Of a stretch of DNA of 64,000 nucleotides, positions 25,989-37,289 are shown one piece after another. The notes beneath the pieces were generated by a model that saw only the letters and a list, made by a program, of their open reading frames with translations, was not told the origin of the DNA and ran no database searches. The stretch comes from Actinomycetospora endophytica. Its GTDB lineage: Bacteria; Actinomycetota; Actinomycetes; Mycobacteriales; Pseudonocardiaceae. The stretch's first letter is position 1; each line of letters begins with the position of its first letter. The stretch spans positions 124,001-188,000 of the forward strand of contig NZ_JAJNDB010000008.1 of the NCBI RefSeq assembly GCF_021026375.1, given 5' to 3'. Made by a program: the position numbers and the translations under genes.

Positions 25989-26662
25989 GCTCTCGAATCC
26001 TCGTCGTGGACGACGACTCCTCGCTCGCCGAGATGCTGACGATCGTCCTGCAGGGCGAGGGGTTCGACACGACCGTGGTGTCCGACGGGGCCCAGGCTCT
26101 GCCGACCGTCCGCGAGTCCTCACCGGACCTCGTGCTGCTCGACCTGATGCTCCCCGGGATGAACGGGATCGACGTCTGCCGGGCGATCCGGGCGGAGTCG
26201 GGGGTGCCGGTCGTGATGCTCACCGCGAAGACCGACACGGTGGACATCGTGCTGGGGCTGGAGTCCGGCGCCGACGACTACATCGTCAAGCCGTTCAAGC
26301 CCAAGGAACTCGTCGCGCGCATCCGGGCGCGCCTGCGGCAGTTCCCCACCGAGCCGAGCGAGCAGATGCAGATCGGCGACGTGACCATCGACGTCCCGGC
26401 ACACCAGGTCCGGCGCAACGGCTCGCCGATCCCGCTCACCCCGTTGGAATTCGACCTGCTCGTGGCCCTCGCCCGCAAGCCGCGCCAGGTCTTCACCCGC
26501 GAGGTGCTGCTCGAGCAGGTCTGGGGCTACCGGCACGCGGCCGACACCCGTCTGGTGAACGTGCACGTCCAGCGGCTGCGCTCGAAGGTCGAGAAGGACC
26601 CGGAGCACCCCGAGGTGGTGCTCACGGTGCGCGGCGTCGGCTACAAGGCCGGCCCGCCCTGA
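25985..26662 (+). CDS. mtrA: Response regulator MtrA
   Basis: A 225-residue OmpR/PhoB-type response regulator. The receiver domain (residues 1-115) has DDD near the N-terminus, phosphoacceptor D53 in LLDLMLPGMNG, and the conserved Lys in KPFKPKELVAR. The C-terminal winged helix (about 130-225) ends in VRGVGYKAGPP. In related actinobacteria MtrA with MtrB controls replication-, division- and wall-related genes (dnaA, ripA, rpf type). Gene order tmk-mtrA-mtrB-lpqB is the diagnostic cluster. Confidence 0.96.
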   Translation: MSSRILVVDDDSSLAEMLTIVLQGEGFDTTVVSDGAQALPTVRESSPDLVLLDLMLPGMNGIDVCRAIRAESGVPVVMLTAKTDTVDIVLGLESGADDYIVKPFKPKELVARIRARLRQFPTEPSEQMQIGDVTIDVPAHQVRRNGSPIPLTPLEFDLLVALARKPRQVFTREVLLEQVWGYRHAADTRLVNVHVQRLRSKVEKDPEHPEVVLTVRGVGYKAGPP

Positions 26663-26686
26663 TCGACCCCGGATCGGTGAGCCGTC

Positions 26687-28525
26687 GTGGCTGACCGCAT
26701 CGCGAGCGTGCGCCGCCGCCTCGAGCTCGCGCTCGCCGAGCGGGTCGGGGCCGTGCGGGTGCTCTGGCGCCGCTCGATGCAGCTGCGCGTGGTGCTGTCC
26801 ACGGTCGCGATGTCCAGCGTCGTCGTGCTCGTGCTGGGCCTCGTGCTGCAGACCCAGATCGCCGACCGGCTGCTCCAGGGCAAGCAGCAGGCCGCGCTGA
26901 TCCAGGCCGACATCAGCCGGCAGAACCTCGAGCGGGACCTCGCCCGGGTCGACCCCGACCGCGACGGCACCCAGTCCACCCTCGACGAGGCCCTGGACCG
27001 GCTGACGTCCTCGGGCTCCGGGTCGGACTCCCGGGACGCCGGCGCCTTCGAGGCGGTGCTCGTCGCGGGCACCGAGCCACTCGGCGCGACGAGCACGTCG
27101 GGCACCGCGACCTCGGCCGCGCCCGAGGACTCCCAGGCGACGTCGGAGCCGTCGTCGGGACCCGCCTCCGTGGTCCCGCCGCAGCTGCGCGACCCGGTGC
27201 TCAAGGGCTTCCTCGCGACCAAGTACGTCACGGTGTCCGAGCCGGGGCACGCCGACGTGCCCGCGCTCATCGTCGGCCAGCCGGTGCGCACCGCGGGCCG
27301 CAACCTGCAGCTCTACCTGATCTTCCCGCTCTCGGCGGAGCAGCGGACCCTCGCGCTCATCCAGTCGACCCTCGCACTCGCGGGGCTCGCCCTGCTGGGG
27401 CTGCTCGCGGGCATCTCGAGCATCGTCACGCGCCAGGTGGTGCGCCCGGTCCGGCAGGCCGCCGACGTCGCCGAACGGTTCGCCGACGGCCACCTCGACG
27501 AACGCATGCCGGTCTACGGCGACGACGAGGTGGCCCGCCTGGCGGAGTCCTACAACGAGATGGCGGCGAGCATCCAGCAGCAGATCCACCAGCTCGAGGA
27601 GTTCGGCGCGCTGCAGCGACGGTTCACCTCCGACGTCAGCCACGAGCTGCGGACCCCGCTGACGACGGTGCGCATGGCGGCCGAGGTGCTCCACGCGCAG
27701 GCCGAGGACCTCGACGCCGTCGCCCAGCGCTCGGCGCAGCTGCTCGTCGACGAGCTGGACCGCTTCGAGTCGCTGCTCGGCGACCTGCTGGAGATCAGCC
27801 GCCTCGACGCGGGCGTGGCCGAGCTGGCGAACGAGCGCGTCGACATCCGCGACATCGTGCGGCGCTCCGCCGAGACGGTGCGCCACCTCGTCGACGAGAC
27901 CGCCACCCCGCTGCTGCTCGACCTCACCGAGGACGCCGACGCCGAGGTCGACCCGCGCCGCGTCGAGCGCATCCTGCGCAACCTGCTCGCCAACGCGATC
28001 GACCACGGCGAGTCCCGGCCGATCGAGGTGCGGGTGGCGGCGGACGAGCACGCCGTCGCCGTCGTCGTCCGCGACCACGGGATCGGGCTCAAGCCCGGTG
28101 AGGCCGGGCTGGTGTTCAACCGGTTCTGGCGCGCCGACCCGTCGCGGCAGCGCCGCAGCGGCGGGACCGGGCTCGGTCTCGCGATCAGCCTCGAGGACGC
28201 CCGGCTGCAGGGCGGCTGGCTGCAGGCCTGGGGCGAGACCGACCACGGCGCGGTGTTCCGGCTGACCCTCCCGCGCACCGCGGGTGCGCTGCTGCGGACC
28301 AGCCCGCTGCCGCTCATCCCGGTGACCGGCGCACCGGCCGGGGCCGAGCCCGGGATCCGGGAGGCGGCCGCCACCACCGGCACCGCGCTGCCCCCGCCCA
28401 CCGGCGAGATCCCGGCCGTGCGGAGCGGGGACGACGACGAGGGCCCCGCGGCGGGCGGTGACGGGCCGGGGTCCGCGGAGACCGACCGGCCGGGCGCGGT
28501 GTCGGGGCGCGGGGAGACCTGGTGA
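26687..28525 (+). CDS. mtrB: Sensor histidine kinase MtrB
   Basis: A 612-residue membrane kinase: N-terminal cytoplasmic stretch, first transmembrane helix around residues 35-60, extracytoplasmic sensor (about 62-222), second transmembrane helix (about 225-247), HAMP domain (about 248-300), dimerisation/phosphoacceptor domain with H319 in SHELRTPL, and an ATPase domain with N box (NLLANAIDHG), DHGIGL and GGTGLGL. The Pro/Gly-rich acidic tail after residue 555 is probably disordered. GTG 26687 is 24 bases after mtrA. Its TGA overlaps the lpqB GTG. Confidence 0.95.
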   Translation: MADRIASVRRRLELALAERVGAVRVLWRRSMQLRVVLSTVAMSSVVVLVLGLVLQTQIADRLLQGKQQAALIQADISRQNLERDLARVDPDRDGTQSTLDEALDRLTSSGSGSDSRDAGAFEAVLVAGTEPLGATSTSGTATSAAPEDSQATSEPSSGPASVVPPQLRDPVLKGFLATKYVTVSEPGHADVPALIVGQPVRTAGRNLQLYLIFPLSAEQRTLALIQSTLALAGLALLGLLAGISSIVTRQVVRPVRQAADVAERFADGHLDERMPVYGDDEVARLAESYNEMAASIQQQIHQLEEFGALQRRFTSDVSHELRTPLTTVRMAAEVLHAQAEDLDAVAQRSAQLLVDELDRFESLLGDLLEISRLDAGVAELANERVDIRDIVRRSAETVRHLVDETATPLLLDLTEDADAEVDPRRVERILRNLLANAIDHGESRPIEVRVAADEHAVAVVVRDHGIGLKPGEAGLVFNRFWRADPSRQRRSGGTGLGLAISLEDARLQGGWLQAWGETDHGAVFRLTLPRTAGALLRTSPLPLIPVTGAPAGAEPGIREAAATTGTALPPPTGEIPAVRSGDDDEGPAAGGDGPGSAETDRPGAVSGRGETW

Positions 28526-30333
28526 GGCGCGGTGTGCTGGTGGCGCTCCTCGGGCTCGTCACCACGCTGCTCGCCGGGTGCGCGACGGTGCCCGGCTCGT
28601 CCGACGTGACCGTGCTGCGGCGCGTCGGCGACCCGGCCGAGCCGAGCGCCCCGCCCGGACCCGCCCGCGGGGCCGGCCCGCTGGAGATCGTCCGCGGCTG
28701 GATCCTGGCCTCGGGCGCCACCGCCGAGCGGCACAGCGCGGCCCGGGCCTTCCTCTCGCCACCGGCGGCGGGCTCGTGGGACGACGGGTCCTCGCCGACG
28801 GTCGTGTCGGACCGGGTCGACACGGTGTTCTCCCAGGGCAGCGGGCAGTCCGGGACGGCGTCGGTGCGCGTCCGCGCCGACAAGCTGGGCACGCTGCGTC
28901 CCGACGGGGCGTTCGTCCCCGCGACCGGCATGGTGGACGTCGTCGTCGGGCTCACCCAGAACAACGGGGTCTGGCGCATCTCCTCGGTCCCGCCGGGCAC
29001 GATCGTGCGGCGCTCCGACCTGCGGGCGAACACCCGCCCGGTCCGCATCTGGTTCGTCGGGGCGGTCGGGGGCGCGCCGGTCGGGGAGACGCGCTACCTC
29101 CCGACCAGCCCGGTCCGCTCGGTGCCCGCGCGCGTGCTCGACGAGCTGTTCTCCGGCCCGTCGGACGGCCTGCGGGGCGCGGCGGTCTCGGCGCTGCCGC
29201 CGGGCGTGCTGCTGCGGTCCGCGGTCGGCACCACCTCCGACGGGGTCACGACGGTGGACCTGACCCGGGCGGGGTCGGCGGCGGCGATGGACGAGGCGCG
29301 GCGCACCGAGATCGCCCAGCAGATCGTGCTCACCCTCGCGGGCGTCGGCATCGACCGGGTGCAGGTCACCGTCGACGGCGCCCCCCTGCTCGACGGCCGC
29401 CCGCAGCTCGGGGTCGCCGACGTGCTCGCCGGCCTGCCGCCCGCGGTGCGCGACCGTCAGGACCTCCCCAGCGCGGGGACCGGCGGTGACGCGGCGATGA
29501 CGCCGCCCGCCGTCGTCGTCACCGGTGGCCGGGTCCGGACCGTCCCGCAGGACACGACGGTGGCGACCGACGCCGGGCGGCCCGCGACGCCCGACCTCGT
29601 CACCGGGGTGGACGACGCCCGCAGCGCGAGCATGTCGCCGGACGGCCGCGACGTCGCCGTCGTCGGGCTCGAGGGCGCGACCATGCGCCTCTCCGTCGGA
29701 CGCGCCGGTGCCGCCGCCGCCGCGACGTCGATCACCGGCACGACGATGACCCGGCCCTCCTGGACGCCGGACGGCTCCGAGGTGTGGACGGTCGTCGACG
29801 GCCGGCCGGTGCGGGCGGTGCGGTCCGGGTCGTCGTCGGACTCGTCGGGTCTCACCCCGGTCGCGCTCGACACCTCACCGCTCGCCGGACTCGGGCCGAT
29901 CAGCGTGCTGCGGCTCTCCCCGGACGGCACGAAGGTCGCGATGGTCGCCGGGGGGCGCGTGGTCATCGCGACGGTGGTGCGCGACGGGGCCGGGGGCGTG
30001 CAGCTCGGCGCGGTGCGGGTGCTGCGCCCGGCGCCCGCGGCGGACGTCCTGGAGGGGGTCCTCGACGTCACCTGGTCGCAGACCGACCGGCTGGTGGCCG
30101 TCGGGGCCGGTGTCGGCCACCCGGTGCAGTTCGCCTCGGTCGACGGGCTGGACCTGGACGACGGCCCCACGACCAACCTGACGCCGCCGGTCAGCGCGGT
30201 CGCCGCGGCGCCGGACCGGCCCACGCTCGTGGTCGACCAGGGCGGCCTGTGGTCGCTGCCCTCGGACGGCGGCGACGTGTGGAGCTCGGTGCCGGGCGGG
30301 TCGAACACCTCGGTGCCGGCGTATCCGGGGTAG
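28522..30333 (+). CDS. lpqB: Lipoprotein LpqB, MtrAB accessory
   Basis: A 603-residue lipoprotein. Signal peptide with lipobox LLAGC near residue 20 predicts lipid attachment and anchoring on the outer face of the membrane. Domains: GerMN-type domain around residues 50-310 and a C-terminal beta-propeller-like region with repeated SPDG motifs. In mycobacteria LpqB binds the MtrB sensor domain and tunes MtrA. The start overlaps the mtrB stop (GTGA). Its TAG stop begins the TAGGTGGCC sequence that resembles one arm of hairpin A. Confidence 0.95.
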   Translation: MRRGVLVALLGLVTTLLAGCATVPGSSDVTVLRRVGDPAEPSAPPGPARGAGPLEIVRGWILASGATAERHSAARAFLSPPAAGSWDDGSSPTVVSDRVDTVFSQGSGQSGTASVRVRADKLGTLRPDGAFVPATGMVDVVVGLTQNNGVWRISSVPPGTIVRRSDLRANTRPVRIWFVGAVGGAPVGETRYLPTSPVRSVPARVLDELFSGPSDGLRGAAVSALPPGVLLRSAVGTTSDGVTTVDLTRAGSAAAMDEARRTEIAQQIVLTLAGVGIDRVQVTVDGAPLLDGRPQLGVADVLAGLPPAVRDRQDLPSAGTGGDAAMTPPAVVVTGGRVRTVPQDTTVATDAGRPATPDLVTGVDDARSASMSPDGRDVAVVGLEGATMRLSVGRAGAAAAATSITGTTMTRPSWTPDGSEVWTVVDGRPVRAVRSGSSSDSSGLTPVALDTSPLAGLGPISVLRLSPDGTKVAMVAGGRVVIATVVRDGAGGVQLGAVRVLRPAPAADVLEGVLDVTWSQTDRLVAVGAGVGHPVQFASVDGLDLDDGPTTNLTPPVSAVAAAPDRPTLVVDQGGLWSLPSDGGDVWSSVPGGSNTSVPAYPG

Positions 30334-30348
30334 GTGGCCTTCGGTGTC

Positions 30349-30381
30349 CTGGTGTCAGCGATGCGGCGTTGCTGACGCTGG
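30349..30381 (+). terminator. Probable terminator hairpin after lpqB
   Basis: Arms 30349-30359 and 30371-30381 form an 11-bp stem including three GU pairs, with the core GTCAGC/GCTGAC and an 11-base loop. It follows the lpqB stop by 15 bases. The sequence begins TAGGTGGCCT at the stop codon, as hairpin A does. Confidence 0.45.
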
Positions 30382-30439
30382 ACGTCAGTAGCTCCACATC
30401 CTCGATCGCGCGGGGCGGCTGCTGCGTCCGGCCCAGTCG

Positions 30440-30476
30440 GTTGTCCACACCGGCAGCGGACCCGTCGGTTGTCCAC
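30440..30476 (+). promoter_or_regulatory. Two DnaA-box-like sites (TTGTCCACA) upstream of comF
   Basis: TTGTCCACA occurs at 30440-30448 and 30468-30476, same orientation, 28 bases apart, each inside an identical 14-mer (GTCGGTTGTCCACA). This is the DnaA-box form used by high-GC actinobacteria. They lie 55-91 bases upstream of the comF start, between it and lpqB. Binding is inferred from sequence only. Confidence 0.55.
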
Positions 30477-30530
30477 AGGCGGTGAGGCGGCGCTGGTCGG
30501 CGGGGGCATGCTCGGCCGAGGCTCGACGGC

Positions 30531-31550
30531 GTGCTCCCACGACTCCTGCGGGCCCTCGTCGACCTGCTCCTCCCCGCGCCCTGCGGCGGCTGCGACGCGA
30601 CCGTGCCGCCCGGGACCGGCCTGTGCGCGGCCTGCCTGGCCTCGCTGCGACGTCCGCTGCCCGCCTCCGAGCGGCACGACCTGCCGCCCGCGATGGCGCT
30701 CGCGCCCTACTCCGGCCCCGCGCGGCACACCGTGATCGCCTACAAGGAGCGCGGGCGACGGGACCTCGCGGAGCCGCTGGCCGCCGTGCTCGGCGCCGCG
30801 CTGGACCGTCTCGGCATGGGCGGCGGCCTGCTGGTCCCGGCGCCCTCGCGGGCCGCGGCCGCCCGGGCCCGCGGGGGCGACCACATGCTCCGCATCGCCC
30901 GTCGGCTCGCCCGTGCCGGCCACGGGCAGGTGCTGCCCGCACTCGCGCTCGGGCGTCGCGCACGGGACTCCGTCGGCCTCGATCCCGCGGCGCGCGCGGC
31001 GAACCTCGCGGCCCACCTGCGGGTACGCCACGCCGCGCTGGACGGGCTGCCGCCGCATCGGGGACCGGTCGTTCTCCTCGACGACGTGCTCACCACGGGG
31101 GCGACCGCGGCCGCCTGCTCCGCCGCGCTCGCCGAGGCTGGGCTGCCAGTGGATCTGGTGCTCGTCGTGACCGCCGTCGGGGCGCGGCGACCCCGGGTGC
31201 CGGGGGCTCGCGCGCCCAGCGCGGCGTCGCCCGTGCCGCGTCCCTCACCTGCGTCCCTCACCCGTGCGGACGGACCCCCGCCCGGCGCAACGGACACGGC
31301 GTGCGTTCGTCCTGTCGTGGCGTTCCCTCGACACGGGGGCCGCCCACTCGACACCTTCCGGACACCCGCCGGAGTCGATAGCGTGTCCCATCTCACCGGT
31401 CAGGTCGACCGAGAGGAGGCGCGAACGGCGTACTGCGGCGCCATGGGTCTCCGGGAGGCGCGACCGCCCCCTCCCCACCCGGTCCTCACCGAGGACACGG
31501 CCCGACGACGGGCCGGACGAGGCGCCGCTCCTACTTCCCTCGGGAGTTGA
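30531..31550 (+). CDS. ComF-family phosphoribosyltransferase-like protein with unusual C-terminal extension
   Basis: Residues 1-230 match the ComF family: N-terminal zinc-finger-like CGGC...CAAC, YKERGRRDLAEPLA, VPAPSR, and the PRTase loop [16 protein letters not shown]. Family members are linked to DNA uptake in competent bacteria; the role in actinobacteria is unknown. The ORF continues about 110 residues past the normal end as a Pro/Arg-rich low-complexity tail that has no family equivalent and spans the promoter region of hpf (TAGCGT at 31379-31384). Either the tail is real or a stop has been lost. Start GTG 30531 lacks a strong ribosome site. Confidence 0.8.
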   Translation: MLPRLLRALVDLLLPAPCGGCDATVPPGTGLCAACLASLRRPLPASERHDLPPAMALAPYSGPARHTVIAYKERGRRDLAEPLAAVLGAALDRLGMGGGLLVPAPSRAAAARARGGDHMLRIARRLARAGHGQVLPALALGRRARDSVGLDPAARAANLAAHLRVRHAALDGLPPHRGPVVLLDDVLTTGATAAACSAALAEAGLPVDLVLVVTAVGARRPRVPGARAPSAASPVPRPSPASLTRADGPPPGATDTACVRPVVAFPRHGGRPLDTFRTPAGVDSVSHLTGQVDREEARTAYCGAMGLREARPPPPHPVLTEDTARRRAGRGAAPTSLGS

Positions 31551-31551
31551 T

Positions 31552-32241
31552 GTGGAGATCGTCATCTGCGGCCGCAACGTCGAGGTCCCGGAGCACTTCC
31601 GCGACCACACGACCGACAAGCTGGCCCGACTCGGACGTTACGACCACAAGATCATCAGATTGTCCGTCGAGCTCTCGCACGAGAACAACCCGCGTCAGGC
31701 CAAGACCTGCCAGAGCGTCGAGATCACCGGTCGCGGACGGGGGCCCGTCGTGCGGGCCGTCGGCTGTGCGTCCGACTTCTACTCCGCGATGGACATGGCC
31801 CTGGGACGGATCGAGGAACGACTGCGCCGGGCGCACGACCGCCGGGTGCACAAGGCGGGACGACGCCGGGTCGCCGTCGGGGTGGGCGGCCCCGCGGAAG
31901 ACCTGCCCTCGTCCGGGGCCGACCTCGACGAGGCGCTCCCCGCACCGCTGCGGGAGGACGTCGGCGAGGACGAGGGACAGTCCTACCTGCCGGAGAGCGA
32001 GGTGCCCGCCGCGCGCGAGGCGCTCGACGACCGCTTCGGTCGCGAGGTCGACGGCGACGGGCCGGGACACATCGCGCGGGTCAAGGAGCACGAGGGCCTG
32101 CCGATGACCGTGGACGACGCGCTGTCACACATGGAGCTCGTCGGGCACGACTTCTTCCTGTTCTCCGACAAGTCGAGCGGTCGGCCGAGCGTCGTCTACC
32201 GGCGCCGCGGTTACGACTACGGCGTGATCTCACTGGTGTGA
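31552..32241 (+). CDS. hpf: Long-form ribosome hibernation-promoting factor
   Basis: A 229-residue long HPF that binds the 30S decoding region and pairs ribosomes into 100S dimers in stationary phase. The N-terminal S30AE domain (residues 1-105) has VEIVICGRNVEVPEHFRDHTTDKLARL; an acidic linker follows; the C-terminal dimerisation domain carries ALSHMELVGHDFFLFSD and ends VVYRRRGYDYGVISLV. GTG 31552 begins one base after the comF stop, with GGGAG as ribosome site. A strong hairpin follows at 32262-32298. Confidence 0.93.
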   Translation: MEIVICGRNVEVPEHFRDHTTDKLARLGRYDHKIIRLSVELSHENNPRQAKTCQSVEITGRGRGPVVRAVGCASDFYSAMDMALGRIEERLRRAHDRRVHKAGRRRVAVGVGGPAEDLPSSGADLDEALPAPLREDVGEDEGQSYLPESEVPAAREALDDRFGREVDGDGPGHIARVKEHEGLPMTVDDALSHMELVGHDFFLFSDKSSGRPSVVYRRRGYDYGVISLV

Positions 32242-32261
32242 TCCAGGTCTGATCGGAGAGG

Positions 32262-32298
32262 CGACGGGGCCCGGCCGGGCGGCGGCCGGGCCCCGTCG
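32262..32298 (+). terminator. Strong terminator hairpin between hpf and secA
   Basis: A perfect 15-bp stem, CGACGGGGCCCGGCC (32262-32276) with its complement (32284-32298), and a 7-base loop, 20 bases after the hpf stop. It separates hpf from secA. Confidence 0.8.
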
Positions 32299-32344
32299 TC
32301 CGTCCGGACCAGCCGCCCCGGGCCGTCGCCGACAAGGTCGCGCT

Positions 32345-32350
32345 TACCAT
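32345..32350 (+). promoter_or_regulatory. Possible -10 box (TACCAT) for secA
   Basis: TACCAT sits 145 bases upstream of the secA start, just after the hpf terminator. No good -35 box is visible. If real, secA has a leader of about 140 bases. Confidence 0.35.
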
Positions 32351-32495
32351 GGGAGGAAGCGCACGCGCGTATTCGCCGTGCGGTGTGGCGGAGAGGGCCC
32401 CGAGCGGTCGGTTTCGCCGCGACACCGGGACGGTCCTCCCACGGGCCCCCGGAGCCGATGAGAGCCAGCGACGAGGACGAGCGAGGTCACCCATC

Positions 32496-35717
<3,222 letters not shown>

Positions 35718-35719
35718 CC

Positions 35720-36319
35720 TCAGAGCACGGCCAGCTCGGTGACCCGCCACGTCCGCGTCGCGTCCAGCTCGAAGCGGGCGGCTGCTGCCCGTGCCCGACC
35801 CTGACCACATAGCGCCGCAGCCACCTCGACGGCGACCCCCGACGCCCCGACCACCGGGCACAGCCGCAACCCCCGCACCCGTGCACCCTGCGGAAACTCA
35901 CGACTCCGCGCCACACCGGCCCGCACCCGCTCGACCAGCGGCGCCGGGCACAGCCGCATCAGGTGAGCCGGTGGCCGACGCCTGTCGAGGACCTCGGCCA
36001 CCGCGGTGAGCAGCCCGACCGCGAGCGGCCCGACCTGGGCGCACGCGGCCTCCAGCGCCGCGTCCCACCCGGGCCCGCTCGCCGCGTCCGGCGTCGCCGA
36101 GTCGCCGACCCCGGAGCGCTCCTCGAGGGACCCGCGCTGCTCGGCGAGCACCGCCGTCAGGGCACGCAAGCGCGGGAGCGGACGCCGATCCATCCGCCGG
36201 GCCCGGGTCGGCGCGCTGCAGGCGGACGCCTCCCGCGGCCGCAGCAGCGCTCGAGATCCACCCGACCCGGAACCGCCTCCCGCCGGCTCCGGAACGGCCT
36301 CGCCCGCCGTCACACTCAT
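35720..36319 (-). CDS. Rv3235-family hypothetical protein
   Basis: A 199-residue protein, Ala/Arg-rich, placed as mycobacterial Rv3235 near secA. The C-terminal half has the recognisable family body: RPPAHLMRLCPAPLVERVRAG, then a beta-rich stretch ending in RAAAARFELDATRTWRVTELAVL, which looks like a small alpha+beta (cystatin- or SnoaL-like) domain. The N-terminus is low complexity. ATG 36319 follows GGAGG on the minus strand. Function unknown. It ends 3 bases after secA, convergent. Confidence 0.75.
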   Translation of the reverse strand: MSVTAGEAVPEPAGGGSGSGGSRALLRPREASACSAPTRARRMDRRPLPRLRALTAVLAEQRGSLEERSGVGDSATPDAASGPGWDAALEAACAQVGPLAVGLLTAVAEVLDRRRPPAHLMRLCPAPLVERVRAGVARSREFPQGARVRGLRLCPVVGASGVAVEVAAALCGQGRARAAAARFELDATRTWRVTELAVL

Positions 36320-36430
36320 GACCCGTCCTCCCGCCGTCGCACCGCACCGATCCGGATGCGGCGGGAGGAACCGCGCCCGGAGCCCGAATCTAGGCGAGTG
36401 TCGGGACGGGCGGGTGCGGTTCGAGGAGGA

Positions 36431-37234
36431 TCAGCGGCGGGCGAGCTCGAAGCAGGCCAGCGTGGCCGCGCACGCCGCGTTCAGCGACTCCACGCCACCC
36501 GCCATCGGCACGACGACGGTGTCGTGCAGCTCGCCGCGCACGTCCTCGGTGAGCCCGTCGGTCTCGCCGCCGACGACGATCGCGACCCGGTCGGGCAGTT
36601 CGACGTCGAACAGCGACGACTGCCCGCCGCCGTCGAGCCCCAGCAGCACGAACCCGGCCTCGGCCAGCGCGCCGAGCCCCGCCGCGGCCGTCCCCGCCCG
36701 CAGCACCGGCGCGTGGAACGCCACCCCGGCCGACGCCTTCACCACCAGCGGGTCGATCGACGGCGCTCCCCGACGCGGCAGCAGCACCCCGGAGAGGCCT
36801 GCCGCCGTCGCCGAGCGCAGGATCATCCCGACGTTGGACGGGTTGGTCAGGCCGTCGAGGACGAGCACGCGCGCCCCGTCGTCCGGACCCAGCCCGGCGA
36901 CGAACGCCTCCACGGTCCGCATCCCCGGCGCGACGACGTCCGCGACCACGCCCTGGTCCTGGCGACCGTTCCCGGCGAGCACCTTCACCCGCTGCGCCGA
37001 GGCCCGCCGCACCGGCACCCCACGTTGACGCGCGGCGTCGAGCAGCGGACGGACGGCCCGCGGGTCGGCCCCCTCGGCGAGGATCACCTTGTCCACGTCC
37101 AGCGCCGGGTCCGAGAGCGCCTCGAGGACCGGCTTGCGCCCGTAGACGGTGACGAACCGGTCCTTCGGCGACGGGCCGGTGGGCTCGTCGGTGGCCGGAT
37201 CGGCTGACCCCGCGGGCGGTTGGGAGGGGGACAT
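36431..37234 (-). CDS. rlmB: 23S rRNA 2'-O-methyltransferase RlmB (SpoU/TrmH family)
   Basis: Methylates a guanosine ribose in the 23S rRNA peptidyl-transferase region, using S-adenosylmethionine. The 267 residues have an N-terminal substrate-binding domain (VYGRKPVLEAL...) and a SPOUT knot domain with the three family motifs: LTNPSNVGMILRSA, IVVGGETDGLT, and VPMAGGVESLNAACAA. ATG 37234 is preceded by a GTG; either start is possible. Divergent from the acyltransferase, 55 bases apart. Confidence 0.92.
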   Translation of the reverse strand: MSPSQPPAGSADPATDEPTGPSPKDRFVTVYGRKPVLEALSDPALDVDKVILAEGADPRAVRPLLDAARQRGVPVRRASAQRVKVLAGNGRQDQGVVADVVAPGMRTVEAFVAGLGPDDGARVLVLDGLTNPSNVGMILRSATAAGLSGVLLPRRGAPSIDPLVVKASAGVAFHAPVLRAGTAAAGLGALAEAGFVLLGLDGGGQSSLFDVELPDRVAIVVGGETDGLTEDVRGELHDTVVVPMAGGVESLNAACAATLACFELARR

Positions 37235-37276
37235 CACTGTGCACTCTCGCAGACGGGGCGCTCCGGAGTGACGTGC

Positions 37277-37282
37277 GAGGAT
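37277..37282 (+). promoter_or_regulatory. -10-like box GAGGAT for a leaderless acyltransferase transcript
   Basis: GAGGAT lies 7 bases before ATG 37290, the same spacing as the other leaderless starts here. Confidence 0.4.
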
Positions 37283-37289
37283 CGGGTCC

